This document shows positions 44,406 through 57,400 of a stretch of DNA of 64,000 nucleotides, piece by piece (the first letter of the stretch is position 1; every line of letters starts with the position of its first letter). A program made the translations under genes and the position numbers. The notes beneath the pieces are model-generated. The model was not told where the DNA came from, did no database searches, and was given only the letters and a program-made list of their open reading frames with translations. This stretch comes from Abyssisolibacter fermentans (GTDB taxonomy: Bacteria > Bacillota > Clostridia > Tissierellales > MCWD3). The DNA lies in assembly GCF_001559865.1 (NCBI RefSeq), contig NZ_LOHE01000049.1, positions 1 through 64,000 on the forward strand, in the 5' to 3' direction.

Positions 44406-46775
44406 TTAATTGTGAATATTTAAATAATTCCACAGTCCATTCAACGTTACGATTGTTTGTTCATGAGTATATGGCAGTTTTGGCGAAAAATCCAACTTTG
44501 TTTCACAAGTGCCTTTCATTACTCCAGCGTTGTATATGGCATTCACCGAATCTAACGCCCAAGGGCTTAATGCCTGTGCGTCGCTCCACATAACTGGCTT
44601 AGTGTCAAAATTTACTTCTAAAGTTTTCAATATATTCACAAGCATAGTCGCCGCCTGTTCTCTCGTAATAGAAGCATCTGGACTAAACAGTTTTTTAACC
44701 ACGTCTGTACCAGATGTAATACCCAAAGCTGCCGCCGCGCGTATTGCCTCATCATCAGTATCCTTAAACGTAAATAAGTTGAGGTCTCTTTCTTTTAAAA
44801 CATCCATAATTGTTTTATTGTAATACTTTTCAATAAAATTTACAGCGGCACGACAAAAATCTACGCGACTAGTTTCACCACGATAATTTACATTTATTTC
44901 AGGTATTATTAAGCCTTTATTCGCTGCCTCTGCATATGCATCATATGCCCACGAAGACGGCATATCACCATCATAATTATGCGCTTTTTTTGGAAATTCT
45001 CGTGTTGTTTGCACAATTGAGTATCTATTTGTATTTTCATCGTATGCAATCATACGATCAATATTATGTGCAGTTAACCAGTCAATCTTTTCACCAGATA
45101 AAATTTCAAATATCACATTAGCTCTGTTAGGCTTTGAAATAATATCACATTCGTGTGCATATGAGTGCAACTTAGGTTGATAGTAATAAAAATTATAACT
45201 TGAAAATATTTCAACTGATTCATCTTCAAAAGAATCAACATCAGGTAAAAATGTTTTTGTAACATAATTATCAATTAAATTTGAAATTTCATTGTAACAA
45301 AAAGAGAAAACCTTATTCATTTCATCTTTGCTTCCATATTTCTTTATTAGAGTTAGTGGTATACTAAACCCTTGCGCACTATTTATAGTATAGCATGGAA
45401 CATCATTTGTAATACAGACATGGGATGCTAAAGCTCCACCTAAAGAGTGTCCTGTAATTACGGGGGCATCCTCATTATGCTTGGCATAAAAGTCTAGAGC
45501 ATGATCAAACTGCACATTAAGTTGACCGTTCCCCATTAACAAATCAGCCTTGATACTTTGCCACATAGATATTTCCGTCCCCCGATATGCTATAATACCC
45601 TGATCATTACAATTTTTAAGATAAACCACTGAAAATGTAGAACCATTGTCATAACGCACAAAATCTTCAACAACATATCCACCTATCACGGCATTTATAA
45701 AATCGCGCATTGTGACATGACCATATCCCTTAAATCTAGGTAAATCTTTGTCTATGTCTTTCCATGAAAGGTTTTCTTGCAGGTTCAATGTTTCTGATAC
45801 AGTTTTTCCCTTTTCCAATTTCTTAGAGTAAGCAAACATACTTGCTGCAAAACACTCAAGTTCAAAAGGTTTAGATTCGGCTTTTTCCCAAACAGCATAT
45901 AGTATAACAACAGGTTTATCTAAAGCTGTTTCTCTAATATACCAATTAGAATTATCCATATGTAGCGCGTTGTGACTGTTTAACCATATAGGCGTTGTAT
46001 TTTTATTTATTGAATATCCCCTAAAATTATATTTTTCTTGTTTATTATTTGGGTATTCAGGAGTTATATTTGTTTTACCAAAAGTAGAAAAAACTTTTTT
46101 AGGTAAACAATCACTATAATTAGCTGGATATTCTGCCCAAACCTTATTGAATCCATCCTCAAGCTCAAAACAGAAATTCATGTCAAAATTAAGATCTACA
46201 ACAGAAAACACGTACTTTTTATCAAATTCACATATAAAGCCTTGGGAATCTGATGGTCTTAAAGAATTTAGTCCACGTTTGTTTAATTCAGCTACATTTT
46301 GATCCCACGGGCTTTTCCATGAATTCGGCTCATTTGTTGATGAATCCCATATATTATCGCTTATTGGAGTAAAGTAAAATTTATCACCTTCCACGCCTTC
46401 TTCAGGTTCATGCATTATTCCAATAGTATTACCTGAAGAATTCCAAACCCACGCTCTAGTATTACCACCCGAGAATGCACAAGCCCCTGTCCATCCAAGA
46501 GTGGAAAGATTGGTGACTGCAACCTGTTCGTCGTACGTATCAAGTGTAACAAGATATCCTCCCATATCTTCACATAAAGTTTTAGCCTGATACCAAGTGA
46601 AGTTTCCTTTAAAAGCCAAATAGGTATGTCCATTATAATACATGCTGTCTTCAGGAACTAGCCCATCAATGAGATGTCCTTCATTATGCTTTTGCACATT
46701 CTCAGCGTTTACCTGTAATGTTACAAAATTCATAACAAAAAAAACTAAAAGCAAACCTCTTATAATCTTTTTCAT
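44406..46775 (-). CDS. Secreted C-type-lectin / class 3 lipase / SLH surface protein
   Basis: 789 residues. Signal peptide about 1-24. A C-type-lectin-like domain follows (FTWYQAKTLCEDMGGYLVTL through SQGFICEF, about 40-190), then an InlB-like repeat segment (about 250-310, ending VVILYAVWEK). A class 3 lipase domain has IIAYRGTE and nucleophile GHSLGG (about 437-442). Three C-terminal SLH units (about 605-789; SITREQAATMLV, LPYTHEQTIVT) anchor it to the cell wall. The lipase fold suggests a secreted esterase presented at the surface, with the lectin domain possibly targeting glycans. The combination is uncommon. The gene is preceded by an ATG with a weak site. Confidence 0.8.
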   Translation of the reverse strand: MKKIIRGLLLVFFVMNFVTLQVNAENVQKHNEGHLIDGLVPEDSMYYNGHTYLAFKGNFTWYQAKTLCEDMGGYLVTLDTYDEQVAVTNLSTLGWTGACAFSGGNTRAWVWNSSGNTIGIMHEPEEGVEGDKFYFTPISDNIWDSSTNEPNSWKSPWDQNVAELNKRGLNSLRPSDSQGFICEFDKKYVFSVVDLNFDMNFCFELEDGFNKVWAEYPANYSDCLPKKVFSTFGKTNITPEYPNNKQEKYNFRGYSINKNTTPIWLNSHNALHMDNSNWYIRETALDKPVVILYAVWEKAESKPFELECFAASMFAYSKKLEKGKTVSETLNLQENLSWKDIDKDLPRFKGYGHVTMRDFINAVIGGYVVEDFVRYDNGSTFSVVYLKNCNDQGIIAYRGTEISMWQSIKADLLMGNGQLNVQFDHALDFYAKHNEDAPVITGHSLGGALASHVCITNDVPCYTINSAQGFSIPLTLIKKYGSKDEMNKVFSFCYNEISNLIDNYVTKTFLPDVDSFEDESVEIFSSYNFYYYQPKLHSYAHECDIISKPNRANVIFEILSGEKIDWLTAHNIDRMIAYDENTNRYSIVQTTREFPKKAHNYDGDMPSSWAYDAYAEAANKGLIIPEINVNYRGETSRVDFCRAAVNFIEKYYNKTIMDVLKERDLNLFTFKDTDDEAIRAAAALGITSGTDVVKKLFSPDASITREQAATMLVNILKTLEVNFDTKPVMWSDAQALSPWALDSVNAIYNAGVMKGTCETKLDFSPKLPYTHEQTIVTLNGLWNYLNIHN

Positions 46776-47194
46776 GTAATTTTTTCCTTTCTTTTTAATA
46801 TTACTATGTTTTACAATATTATAACATATACATAAACATTATTCATTAATTCATAAACAACCATAATGAATAATTTCCCTAACATATTACCTGAAAAAAA
46901 TTATTATTCTTTCATCTTTACCTCTAATAATCTTTGATGTTTCAACTCAACCCTTAACCTATCTAGCTCCACATTACTTTCCATATCTATCAATATAATG
47001 AAATCATAATGAAAATAGGAGCATAGAGCATATCAACTTGTTTCCCGTATTATGTAGGAAAGAACTAATGTGATAAACCTCAGGGTTTTGAGGACAGAGT
47101 CCCCAATTAATGCTCGTTTAATATTTCTGAAATTTTTTTTTAGCTGATTTATTACTAAATCCCAATCGGGATACTTTCTAGTCCAACTTAAAAA
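46776..47194. other. Spacer between the lectin-lipase gene and the lipoprotein gene
   Basis: AT-rich. A short hairpin (CCTCAGGGTTTTGAGG, about 47083-47098) followed by ACAGAGTCCCC may be a REP-like remnant. No gene seen. Confidence 0.4.
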
Positions 47195-47212
47195 ACCATA
47201 AAATATTATGGT
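47195..47212 (-). terminator. Terminator after the lipoprotein gene
   Basis: ACCATAA...TTATGGT stem followed on the minus strand by a T-run (TTTTTT), about 18 bases past the stop at 47230. Clear rho-independent form. Confidence 0.75.
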
Positions 47213-47229
47213 CTTTTTATTAAAATATG

Positions 47230-48024
47230 TTATTTTCTAATCAACACTGTATCAAGCTGCATTGGGTAACTTTCCATAATTGAATTGTAGTAAACTATTA
47301 ATGTATCCCCTACTTTAACATCAGCTAAATTGAACTCAACTGATTCATAGCTAAGATTGATTTGGTAGACACCATTGCTTGTATCTTTTAAAAGAGCGTT
47401 TAGATTCCCTTCTTTATCTCTAGTTAATTCTGTAATAGTTAAGTCTAATTTACTATCTTCTTGCAATACGAAAACAGCACTATTTCTGTCACCAAAATCT
47501 ATTGTATAAACTGTAACTCTTTCACCTTTATTTAAAAATAAGTTTTCATCAAAGTTTGCAAATTCAATCTCTTTACCTTCTGATTTTACAGTAAATTTAT
47601 CTTTTTTAAACGATACTACTTCACCATTTATCTGCTTGATAGGATCTCCCATGCTAGTATGCGAAATTGTATGGTTATCTTTCTTGAATTCTTTTAAATA
47701 ATTTTTATTTTCGCCTTTAATAAGTTGTACTTCCTGATGCAAATAGAAGTTCTTATTCTCACCATTGTATTCATACACTTGAACTACATCCCCACCAATA
47801 ATGTGAATAAATTCACCGTCAAATTTCATTATCTTACCAATTACAATTACTTCACCAACTTTAATCTCTTCAGTTGAGGTTACGATATACTCCTCTTTTG
47901 TTAACGATTTATCTGTGTCACCAGCTTGAGTTACAGCACAAGTTTCATTTGTTTGACTTAATGTACATCCTGTTATTGCTAAAAAAAAGGATGCAATAAC
48001 ACCCATAATAATTAATTGCTTCAT
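47230..48024 (-). CDS. Putative lipoprotein, unknown function
   Basis: 264 residues. Lipobox FFLAITGC with Cys about 20 (CTLSQTNETC follows). The mature part is all-beta and repetitive, with repeated binding-barrel-like strands (VIVIGKIMKFDGEFIHIIGG, INGEVVSFKKDKFTVKSEGK). No named domain is recognised. The ATG at 48024 follows GGAGGTTAAAA; seventeen open codons upstream are not used. It is a single gene with its own terminator, lying between two surface-protein genes, so a wall-associated role is likely. Confidence 0.7.
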   Translation of the reverse strand: MKQLIIMGVIASFFLAITGCTLSQTNETCAVTQAGDTDKSLTKEEYIVTSTEEIKVGEVIVIGKIMKFDGEFIHIIGGDVVQVYEYNGENKNFYLHQEVQLIKGENKNYLKEFKKDNHTISHTSMGDPIKQINGEVVSFKKDKFTVKSEGKEIEFANFDENLFLNKGERVTVYTIDFGDRNSAVFVLQEDSKLDLTITELTRDKEGNLNALLKDTSNGVYQINLSYESVEFNLADVKVGDTLIVYYNSIMESYPMQLDTVLIRK

Positions 48025-48346
48025 TTTTAACCTCCATTCATTATATAAAATTATCCAATATATTAGGTTAGACAATATTTTTATTAAAAAGTTCCCATTT
48101 TTAACCGATTGAAGCAGTTAAAATCATACAACTAAATAGTAAAAAATTATAATCTTTTCCTTTCAAAAGTTTCATAGTAATACCTTGAATTTCTAGATTT
48201 TTTAGGACCATCCATTTGATTATAGCTGTTTTAAAGTTGGTTTATTATGAAAAGCTATACTTTTTTATTTGAATATTCTAATCCTTATTATTGATAATAT
48301 GTTATTTACATGCAAATAAGCTTAATAGGCTAAAGTCTATAATAAA

Positions 48347-48380
48347 AACTGAAATCTAGCCAAATGGTTAGATTTCAGTT
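48347..48380 (-). terminator. Terminator after the giant surface-protein gene
   Basis: AACTGAAATCTAGCC pairs with GGTTAGATTTCAGTT, about 65 bases beyond the stop at 48444. No other feature is seen in 48025-48443 apart from it and AT-rich spacer. Confidence 0.7.
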
Positions 48381-48443
48381 GAATATTTTACCTTATATTG
48401 TTTTTTGTTCATTTTATAATATTTCTTATCTATATTTTAACTT

Positions 48444-51400
48444 TTATCTAATAGCACTCATTATTTGATTATAAGCCCAATGCTCATTTGTTAAGTCTTT
48501 AAATGGGTTTACTATACCACCAACATTTATTTCTCTGTTGATAAGTTTATTGACTATGGTAACTGTCTCTGCTCTCGTTATAAAATCATTTGGTTTAAAT
48601 TCATTATTATATCCATTTACTAAACCTAACTTATAACATATTTCAATTTCTGCTTTTGCCCAGCTTTTATCAATATCCTTTAAAGTAACTTCTCTATAGG
48701 ATTGTACTTTATCTACATCAAGAATATTTATAACAATTTTTACAAATTCTGCTCTAGTAATATTGTTATTAGGTTTGAATGTTCCGTCTGAATATCCATT
48801 TATATAGCCTAGACTACTAAGCTGCATGATTGAATCCTTTGCCCACATATCAATATCAGTAAAACTCTTACTATCACTAGCTTTTATATCTGCTAAAATA
48901 TTATTTAATAATGTTGCTGTTTGCCCTCTAGTGATATAATCATTTGGACCAAAGTTACCGTTAGGGTAACCATTTACATATGCTAAAGTGTCTATATCTT
49001 CTTCATATATACTGCTATCAAAAATCAAATCCTCTGATAAAATATAGTCTGAGCAGTGGTCTATAGTAAATTTGACCTCTCCTTTACTATTTGTTTTTAA
49101 CAATCCGTAATTTTCTAGCTTGTTTGTATTATTGTTATAGTAGTATAAGAACAACTCTTTATTTTTATAGCTATTTCCAATATCTACAGCAACTTCTCCC
49201 TGAGTTGGTAATTCTCCATGATACGCGAAATATAAATTAACTATATCACTATCCCCTGTCAATTTCTTAATATGACTTTCATTAGGAGAATCAAGCGATA
49301 AACCAAAGTTTATCTCTTTTGTATTAACATCCTTGAATTCACTCTTGCCATCAAAGAATATAGAATAAAAATCACCATTTAATAATAGTGTTCTACCTGA
49401 TTCTTCTTTCAGTTGATCAAAATACTTCATAGATATTTTACTGTTATTCTTTATATTCATCTGCAAAGTGTCACTAGCTTTAAAGTAATCCTTATCTTTT
49501 GAACTAGAATTACTATCTGGATAAGGTATAGTAATATTAACAGTATAGGTTTTTACTACTTGACCATCTTCTGATGTTACCTCAATAGATATCACATTTA
49601 ATCCATAACCTATAGAAATATCAGCTTTACTTCCTTCTAACTCAGTGCCATTAACCTTAATAGTTGACTTAGGATTAGCTACTGCAAGCTCTATTGTTGT
49701 ATTCTTTGGCTTGTCTATTGTTATATCGTAAGTATACACATCCCTTTCAAAATAAAGGGGAACACCAGTTATTGTGAGTATCCCAAGATCAGCATTATCC
49801 TTATCTAAAACTGCATCAGAGTATAATACTTCACTTAACTCTGCCACACTATTAAATACAAACCTTTGGGTAGCTTTCTCTTCGTAACCTAATTTAATCA
49901 AGCCACTATTTTCTTTACTAACATCATAGCTTTGCTTTTGCTCTATTACTTCACCTGCTTTGTTCTTTATAGAAACAATCAAGTTACCATCTGTAGTTTC
50001 TGCAAGTGAATTATTTTTTACTGTAACATCTACTATTGTTTTGCCTTCATCTATGCTTTGCTTTGTTAGAATCGTAACCTTCTGATTATTTTGTTTTTCA
50101 ATCAAACTTTCAAAGGTTACACTTTTTTTATTATTAGCTTCTTTTATTTCTGGAAGTTTGACATATTCATCATCATCAGTTTCTTCTTCTATTTTTGCAT
50201 AACTATAAATAGTGATTCCGCCACTTGGTATCTCCATTCCATCTTCTAATAAATCAGCTATTATAAATCTAACTCCTGAAGAGTATGTTCCTTTATTAAT
50301 TTTTTCGATATCATCAGAGCTTGTTATGGTAACTGAATTAAGTGGTTCTCCTTCAAGGTTTGCATTATCATAAAATTTAACCAAAATTCTATGTTTGTTA
50401 TCATCTAACTTTATACCTGAATCGTTATACAAGGAAAATGCAATATCTCTTAATCCTTCGCTTTCTCCCACTATATCAATTCTTGATATTCCTACATCTG
50501 GGAAGACCATATATAGTTTACCGTCTTCTGATACACTCTCAGATTTATATTTAGCAGTTACTTTATAATCTACATTTAATATATTCTCTGGTACTGTATA
50601 ATAAACTGTAAATGTCTTGCTGCTTCCTGATACTAGAGGATATTCAAGATTGAAATTCTTTGTAGCTCCATCAAGCTCAATATCAACTGTATTTATCTCA
50701 TCAATACCACTATTATACACTTCAATTTGAACTGGTATTTCCATACCCGATCTTACACTTTCCAAATCATAATAAACACTATTGATTCTAATACAATTGT
50801 TAAAAACTCCTGTAGCAGTTAATAATTCTGATACACCTTCTTTAACATAGATGCTTCCACTCTCTGCTGAATAACGTTTCTCTTTACCACTATTATAATC
50901 TGTAGCTAAAATAACAGTCTTGATATTACCTTCATCTGTTGTCCTAGCATCAAAATGATCTATTAGAGTATAGTCATCCATTACAGCCAATTGATTTGGT
51001 GATGTTGCAAAAAAGCTTTTATCTTTAGCTAGTATTTTTACACCGTATAATCCATCTTTATCCGCTAGAGCTTCATTATCGCCATCACTTGTATCACTCT
51101 TCATAGGTTCAACCCAAACTATTGAAATATCATCAATAGGTTCTCCCTTAGAAAATTTGAATTTGCTACTTATATTTACATTTGAACTACTTACAACTTC
51201 TTTTATACTATCTATAAATCCATTGTAAATCGCACCTTCATTATTGAACGCACTTAGCCTGATATCGCTAGCACCATTTACGCTATACCATCCGATAACA
51301 AATCTTTCTATACCGTCATCAAATCTATGAGTAGTAATTTGTGGATTTTCGTCAACATAGTCATCATTGGTTGCCCTAACACTTTGTACAAGCTCACCAT

Positions 51401-54400
51401 CTACGTCTATTACAGAATATAGCACTTCTAGATTATTGTTGTTTTGCTTTGCATTAGGATCTCCTGCACCGACTGTTTTTTCAACAGTATATACAACACT
51501 GCTTGTTCCATCATCAAGCATTTCAGCCTCAATACCCATTATATTTCCTAATGTACCATTATATAATACCTTAGCATCTCTACTCCATGTTTTTGAAGCT
51601 TTATCATAGATTTTATACACTATTTTGTCATTTCCACCAAACTCAATTGCCTTTTGTGCATCTTCTGCATAAGCACTACGCCATGCTACAAGTACCTTGT
51701 CACCATTAGTAGAAACAACAGGTGCTAAGTCCACATTCTTATTATCTGAAAGAGCCACAGGAGTTGACCATTTACCATTAGAGTATATACTTGCCATAAT
51801 TTCAGTACTATTTGTCATTAAAGCTATATCCTCATTTGTGAGCTCAGTTCCTGCATCTTTGTTGATACTCTCAGTTTGAGTTACCCATGTTGCAACTGCA
51901 AAATTATCATCTCCAGCTACATTTAAATATGAATCTCCATATCCTAAGTTTTCTTCATAAAGCTCTGACCCTTCTTCATAAGAATTTCCAGAACGTTTAC
52001 TGAAACACACTTTTGTCTTTTCTACATCACTACTGTCCATATCCGATAAATAAACCAATAGTTCTCCATCATCAGTAAACTTAGGATTTGAATAAGGGTA
52101 TGAATTTGTCTCAAGACTATCTACCTCATTTGTTTCATCAATAGACATAATCCCTATCTTATCTAGACTAGCAACAAGTAATGCTTTCCCCTTAGCTATA
52201 CTATTTTTAGCAGGACCTTTCCATTCACGGTCATAATGTTCTAGGTAGTCTCTATCTTCAAGTGTAACAGTTTGGTATGCAACTTCCATATCCATTCCAC
52301 GATTATTAAATGTATTAGAAGCTATTACACTAATTGGGTCATTTTGAATAGTACCATTCTTATGTTTTTTCCAATAGTCATCAATTTTATCCCAGCTAAA
52401 ATATTCCTTAGCAGCTGTATATCCAGCACTTGCAAGTATTTTAGTATAGTCAATAAAACCTAATTTTGCTTTAAACTCAATACCTACTCTACCTTCTGCT
52501 CTCAATTCACTACCAAATAATTTTTTATCCTTATCAAGATAATCTCTGTTTAGCCACCTTAAAGTATAGCTGAGGTCTTGGTCGCCAAATACTCCTACTT
52601 TAAGTGCAACTATAGAATAATCAACACCAATACCGCCAAAAGCCTTTACATAAAGATCAAATCTAAGTTCTTTTAAGTAATCATTCACAAACTTTTCATC
52701 ATATAGTCTTTCAATTTTTGTACCAGAATGCGATGCCATAGAATATGAAAAAGATACAGATCCATTTGCATCAAACTCTGCGGTTACAGGTACATATCCT
52801 AACATAGAATTAATGAGGATTTGGCTGTTAATACCAGCTGCTGCATGGATGTTAGTACTTGTAGTAAACATCTCCCATTTCATATCATCAAAGTTATATC
52901 TTATCTTACCAGTAACATATCCTCCACCTTCAAATGATGGACTTAAACTTGTCATTTTCTTAGTTTTACCTTCACCTTTGAAGCCTTCTTTATAATCACC
53001 AGCTAGTAAATCTCTTGTGTCAATTGCACTATCTACACCAAGGCTAAATTCTCCAGCATCCTCACTAGGTCCTGTTAAATACGTACCTGTCTTCTCTCTA
53101 TCATCTATACCTCCCACATCTCCATATCCAATATTAACCTTAATTATTGTGTCAAATACTGCAGGATCAGAGGTAGGTTTAAGCATCATTTGAATCACAG
53201 ACGTATCTAAACCTTCTACGCTGCCTACTCCTTCTAATACTTTACTGATTATTCTATCAGAAGTATTAAAGTCATCTTTACCTGACTTCATAATCTCACT
53301 TAACATTTTATTCGGGAATCCAGTAACTTCTCCATCCTCTGTTATATCAATATTAATAAGATTTACGATGTTAAAATGGTAAGGTAATTTGGCAATCTGT
53401 TTGTTATCTTTATTTACTTTTATAAATATACTTCTTGATAGTCTATCTCCCATCCAAAGAGTATCTTTATTTAATCTAAGCCTATGGACTAAAATAGGGT
53501 AACTAGAAAACGGATAATCCACCATGCTATAACTCTGCCCAGTTGGCACATCCTTAAACTGGTCAACTATTTCAGATGTATAGCTGTCTCCTATTTTTCC
53601 ATCTAAACAAAGTATAGTAGAAACAAGCTCAATATTAGGAAAGTTTTTATTAGGTCCAATCTTAGATGCATCCTTATTAATCTTTAATTCTGATCCATCT
53701 TCAAAACATACATTATTCTTATATAAATATGAAGAAGCCCCATCACCTGCTTCTATACTTGTTAAAATGACTTTATTCTCTCCATTTTGAACATATTTGT
53801 TATTGTTAACATTACCATCTACTTTAATAACTTCTGGATAATACTCACCATTTGGAAACTGAAGTTCAAAAACAAACTCTATATCATCCGTTCCATTTAA
53901 CTCTTCTTTATTATTACTTACCCAAAACTGTGTACTATCAAGATTAACTTCAAAAACTCCATCTCTAACACTAACAGTTTGGTCAACTTTACCATCATGA
54001 TCATTAATCAATGCACTTTCACAATACTGTCTGTTTTTGTATACGCCACCTCTTAAAGTAACATTTCCATCATAGACACTACCATCTTTTGTAGTTAAAG
54101 CTATTGAAGGCTTTGTTACAGGTCTGAGCTCAGCAATATTTAGTGGATAAAGCTTATTTTTGGTTGCATCCTGTTCCTTAGTTTTTAGGTTATTATTATA
54201 AACAGTTCCTAAATACACATTTCCATTGTACGATGATTTAAAATAAATATCACTGTTTATTCCGTTTTCTTCATATATTGCAATAGCTCCTTTGCTATTT
54301 GTAGTAACTGTCTTTTTCTCACTTCCAACGTAGTATGTCAGCTCTGTCTCTGTTTTTGGAAAAGCTTGAAAAAGATAAAGTTTATCTTTAAGGGTAGTTA

Positions 54401-57400
54401 CTTTTACATCAAGGCTGTCTGACATTTTAGACAAACCATGAGTAGCCGTAATCCTTGTATCACCGTTTTTTAATCCAGATAAAATAAATTCTGTACTTGG
54501 AGAGTAACCAGTATATCCCAAAGAATCTATATTAAAATATGTGCCTAAGTTATTGTAATTAACTGTAGCAGACTTTCCTGATGTATCCCATGATATCATA
54601 TCTCCAAGCTCTGCCCATACATACTCATCTCCATTTATACTAATATTTTTATCTAAAGAAATTTCTCTTTTCAGCTTAAGTATTTCCTCACTGGACAAGG
54701 CTGCAATTTTAGCGTTATTATCAAGAACAATTGACTCAGAAACAGCTTCACCATTCACAATTATTTTTATGGCATCTTCATTATATACATATAGTACATA
54801 AGAATCATATGACCAAGTAGGCTCTAGTGCATTTTTAGCCATTACAGTTACTGTATAGATATCCTTTAGATTATTATCACCAACATCATCAATAGTTAAA
54901 TTATAGCTACCTGTCATTTCTGTACTTTCTATAATTGGTTCATCTTCATTTTTGATAATCTTAAATAAAAATTCACTTTCTGTATTAACATTATCAAAAT
55001 TATCAACAGAGTAGTTAATATCTACACTATCTACTTTATCAGTAATAAACAGGTTCTCTAAAGGCTCTAGAGTAACTACAGCAGGAGAAGCTTTAACTTC
55101 AATATATCCCTTTGCTGTTATTATCTCTGAACTCAATTCTGAGCTTACTTCTACTATATAGCTAACTTTTCCTATTACCGATATATCTGCTATAACCTCT
55201 GCTGGAATATTGTAAGAAGCAACTTGATTACTTTCAGATGATAAAACTATGTCATTAAAAACAAGCTCTCCTTTTGTTACTGTATCATCTATGTCATAAA
55301 CTGCCTTGTATATATTGATGTCAAAGTTAGTTTCTGTTGTTTCACTTGCATCAATTTTCTTTTGAACAATATTACTACTCCACCTTAACTGTCCTGAATC
55401 TCCTTTTGTTACGGTAATAGTATTAGCTCCCTCTGGTATGATTAAAAAAGGTGTAAGTCCTGCTTTAACGGACATTGTTTCTGTTTTGATTTGTACTTGT
55501 TCCCCTACTCCTCCATTTAATGCGATAAGAGTAAAATATACTTGTCCATTTTTTCCTGTAAATACTATTTCACCATCACTATTAATAGTAGCTATGTTTT
55601 CGTCACTACTTTCCCACATAAAATCATCATTTGACTGCCATGTAGCTTTATCATTTGTTACTTCAATTCCTAAATCTAAAACTCCTATTTCATCTATATA
55701 TAAATCTTTACTTAAATCCTCTGGCCATTTTTGATAATCTATTGAAAAATCTCCATCTTCTAAGAATACAGTTGGCACAATTGTATAGCTTGTATCCACG
55801 TCATACAAAAGATTTTTGTTCTCACTAGACCCAATCTCTTTGTCTAAATAAAAAGCTATGATATATTTTACATCATTGTCGGTAAAATTGTATGGTATGG
55901 CAAATTCTCCTACTAGCTTAGTAGGATTAGCTATATCATCTATCTTAAAAACAACATCATAAGGTCCGTGGTCTTCTCCAACTACCTTTGCACTAAGACT
56001 AGAAATGATACCTGCATTATTATTTTCCTGTGCCTCTGAAATTATCCAGCTGGAAACGGCTTCATTATCAGTATCAATAGGGATTTCTATTGTTGCTTCA
56101 TTCCCATCAATATCTATGTTATAATTTTTAAAAGCATCTCTTTTGTTTACTGCTGTAATATCGTCAATATCAATCTGCACCTCTTGGTTATATGTGTTCA
56201 TTGTATTATTGCCCAAGTCCCTAACACCTGATATTCTTGTAATATTTATCTCTGATATAGGCTGAGTCACTGGATAGAGAAAACTTAATTTCTCACTATA
56301 GGAATTAGTAGACTCCTGAGTGTTAAGTGTTACTCCATTTGCTATAATCTGTAGATTATCTGGTTTAACTGGCTCGGAGAAGGTAACTGCGATAGGTATA
56401 CTGTCACCAATTGCATAATTACCACTTGTATATTCTACCTTAGTAACTGTTGGTTTTTTGTAGTCAACTAGGCAAAGCATTTCATAAGGATTATTACTGC
56501 CATAGTTTATAGAATTTAGTGATATTACCGGAACTGGATCTACTAAATGTTTCAACGCTAAACCAGTTAAATAAATATTACCATCATCCCTCATCACATC
56601 ATCAATACTAATATATCCCGTACTATTTATTTTCTCTTCTGCAATACTACCTATAACATTAGTTTCACCATTATTTCCCTGATAGTAAAGATAAGGAATA
56701 GTACCTTTATAGGATATAGCATTGCCCTTCCAAAAATCTACAAACTCCACACCTACTGCACTATAGGGTGTAAGATGAGTTATTATCCCTTTATCCTTTA
56801 AAAACGTAATTTCTTCATTTGGTATTAGATTCCTTTTGATATATATACCGTTGTAATACGCCGGCGATTCAACTTGAGTAATTCTATGATACCAATTGCC
56901 ACCTTCTTTATTAATTGTTTGAACTACACTACCTTCATCCTCTGCATAATAAGAACCAAAATCCCACACATTACCCGATGAAACCCTACCATAAATAGCA
57001 GGATAGTCAACTTCGCCAGCAATGCCAATACTAATAATACTACTTTCCTTTTCGTTATCAAAAAGAGCATTTGTTATATCATAACAATTTATATAGAAAT
57101 TTATCTTATTGTACCAATCCTTTTTACTAGAATTATTAATAGGAATATTGATAGTAGTTTCTGTACTACCAGCTGGAATTGTTGCTGTATCAGTTGTTTC
57201 TGTGTAATAATCTTTCGTAGCGCTGCCTTCTAGCGTACGATAACTAAAAGTCACATCCTCTGTCTGCTTCTTATTTAACTTTGCAGTAACTGTCACTTTT
57301 GAACTAGTTATTTGTGCAAACAAACTAACTCTAACATCTCTATGTACACCAGATAAATCTCTAACAACAGTTCCATCTCCTATATTAAATGTAAGCCCCT

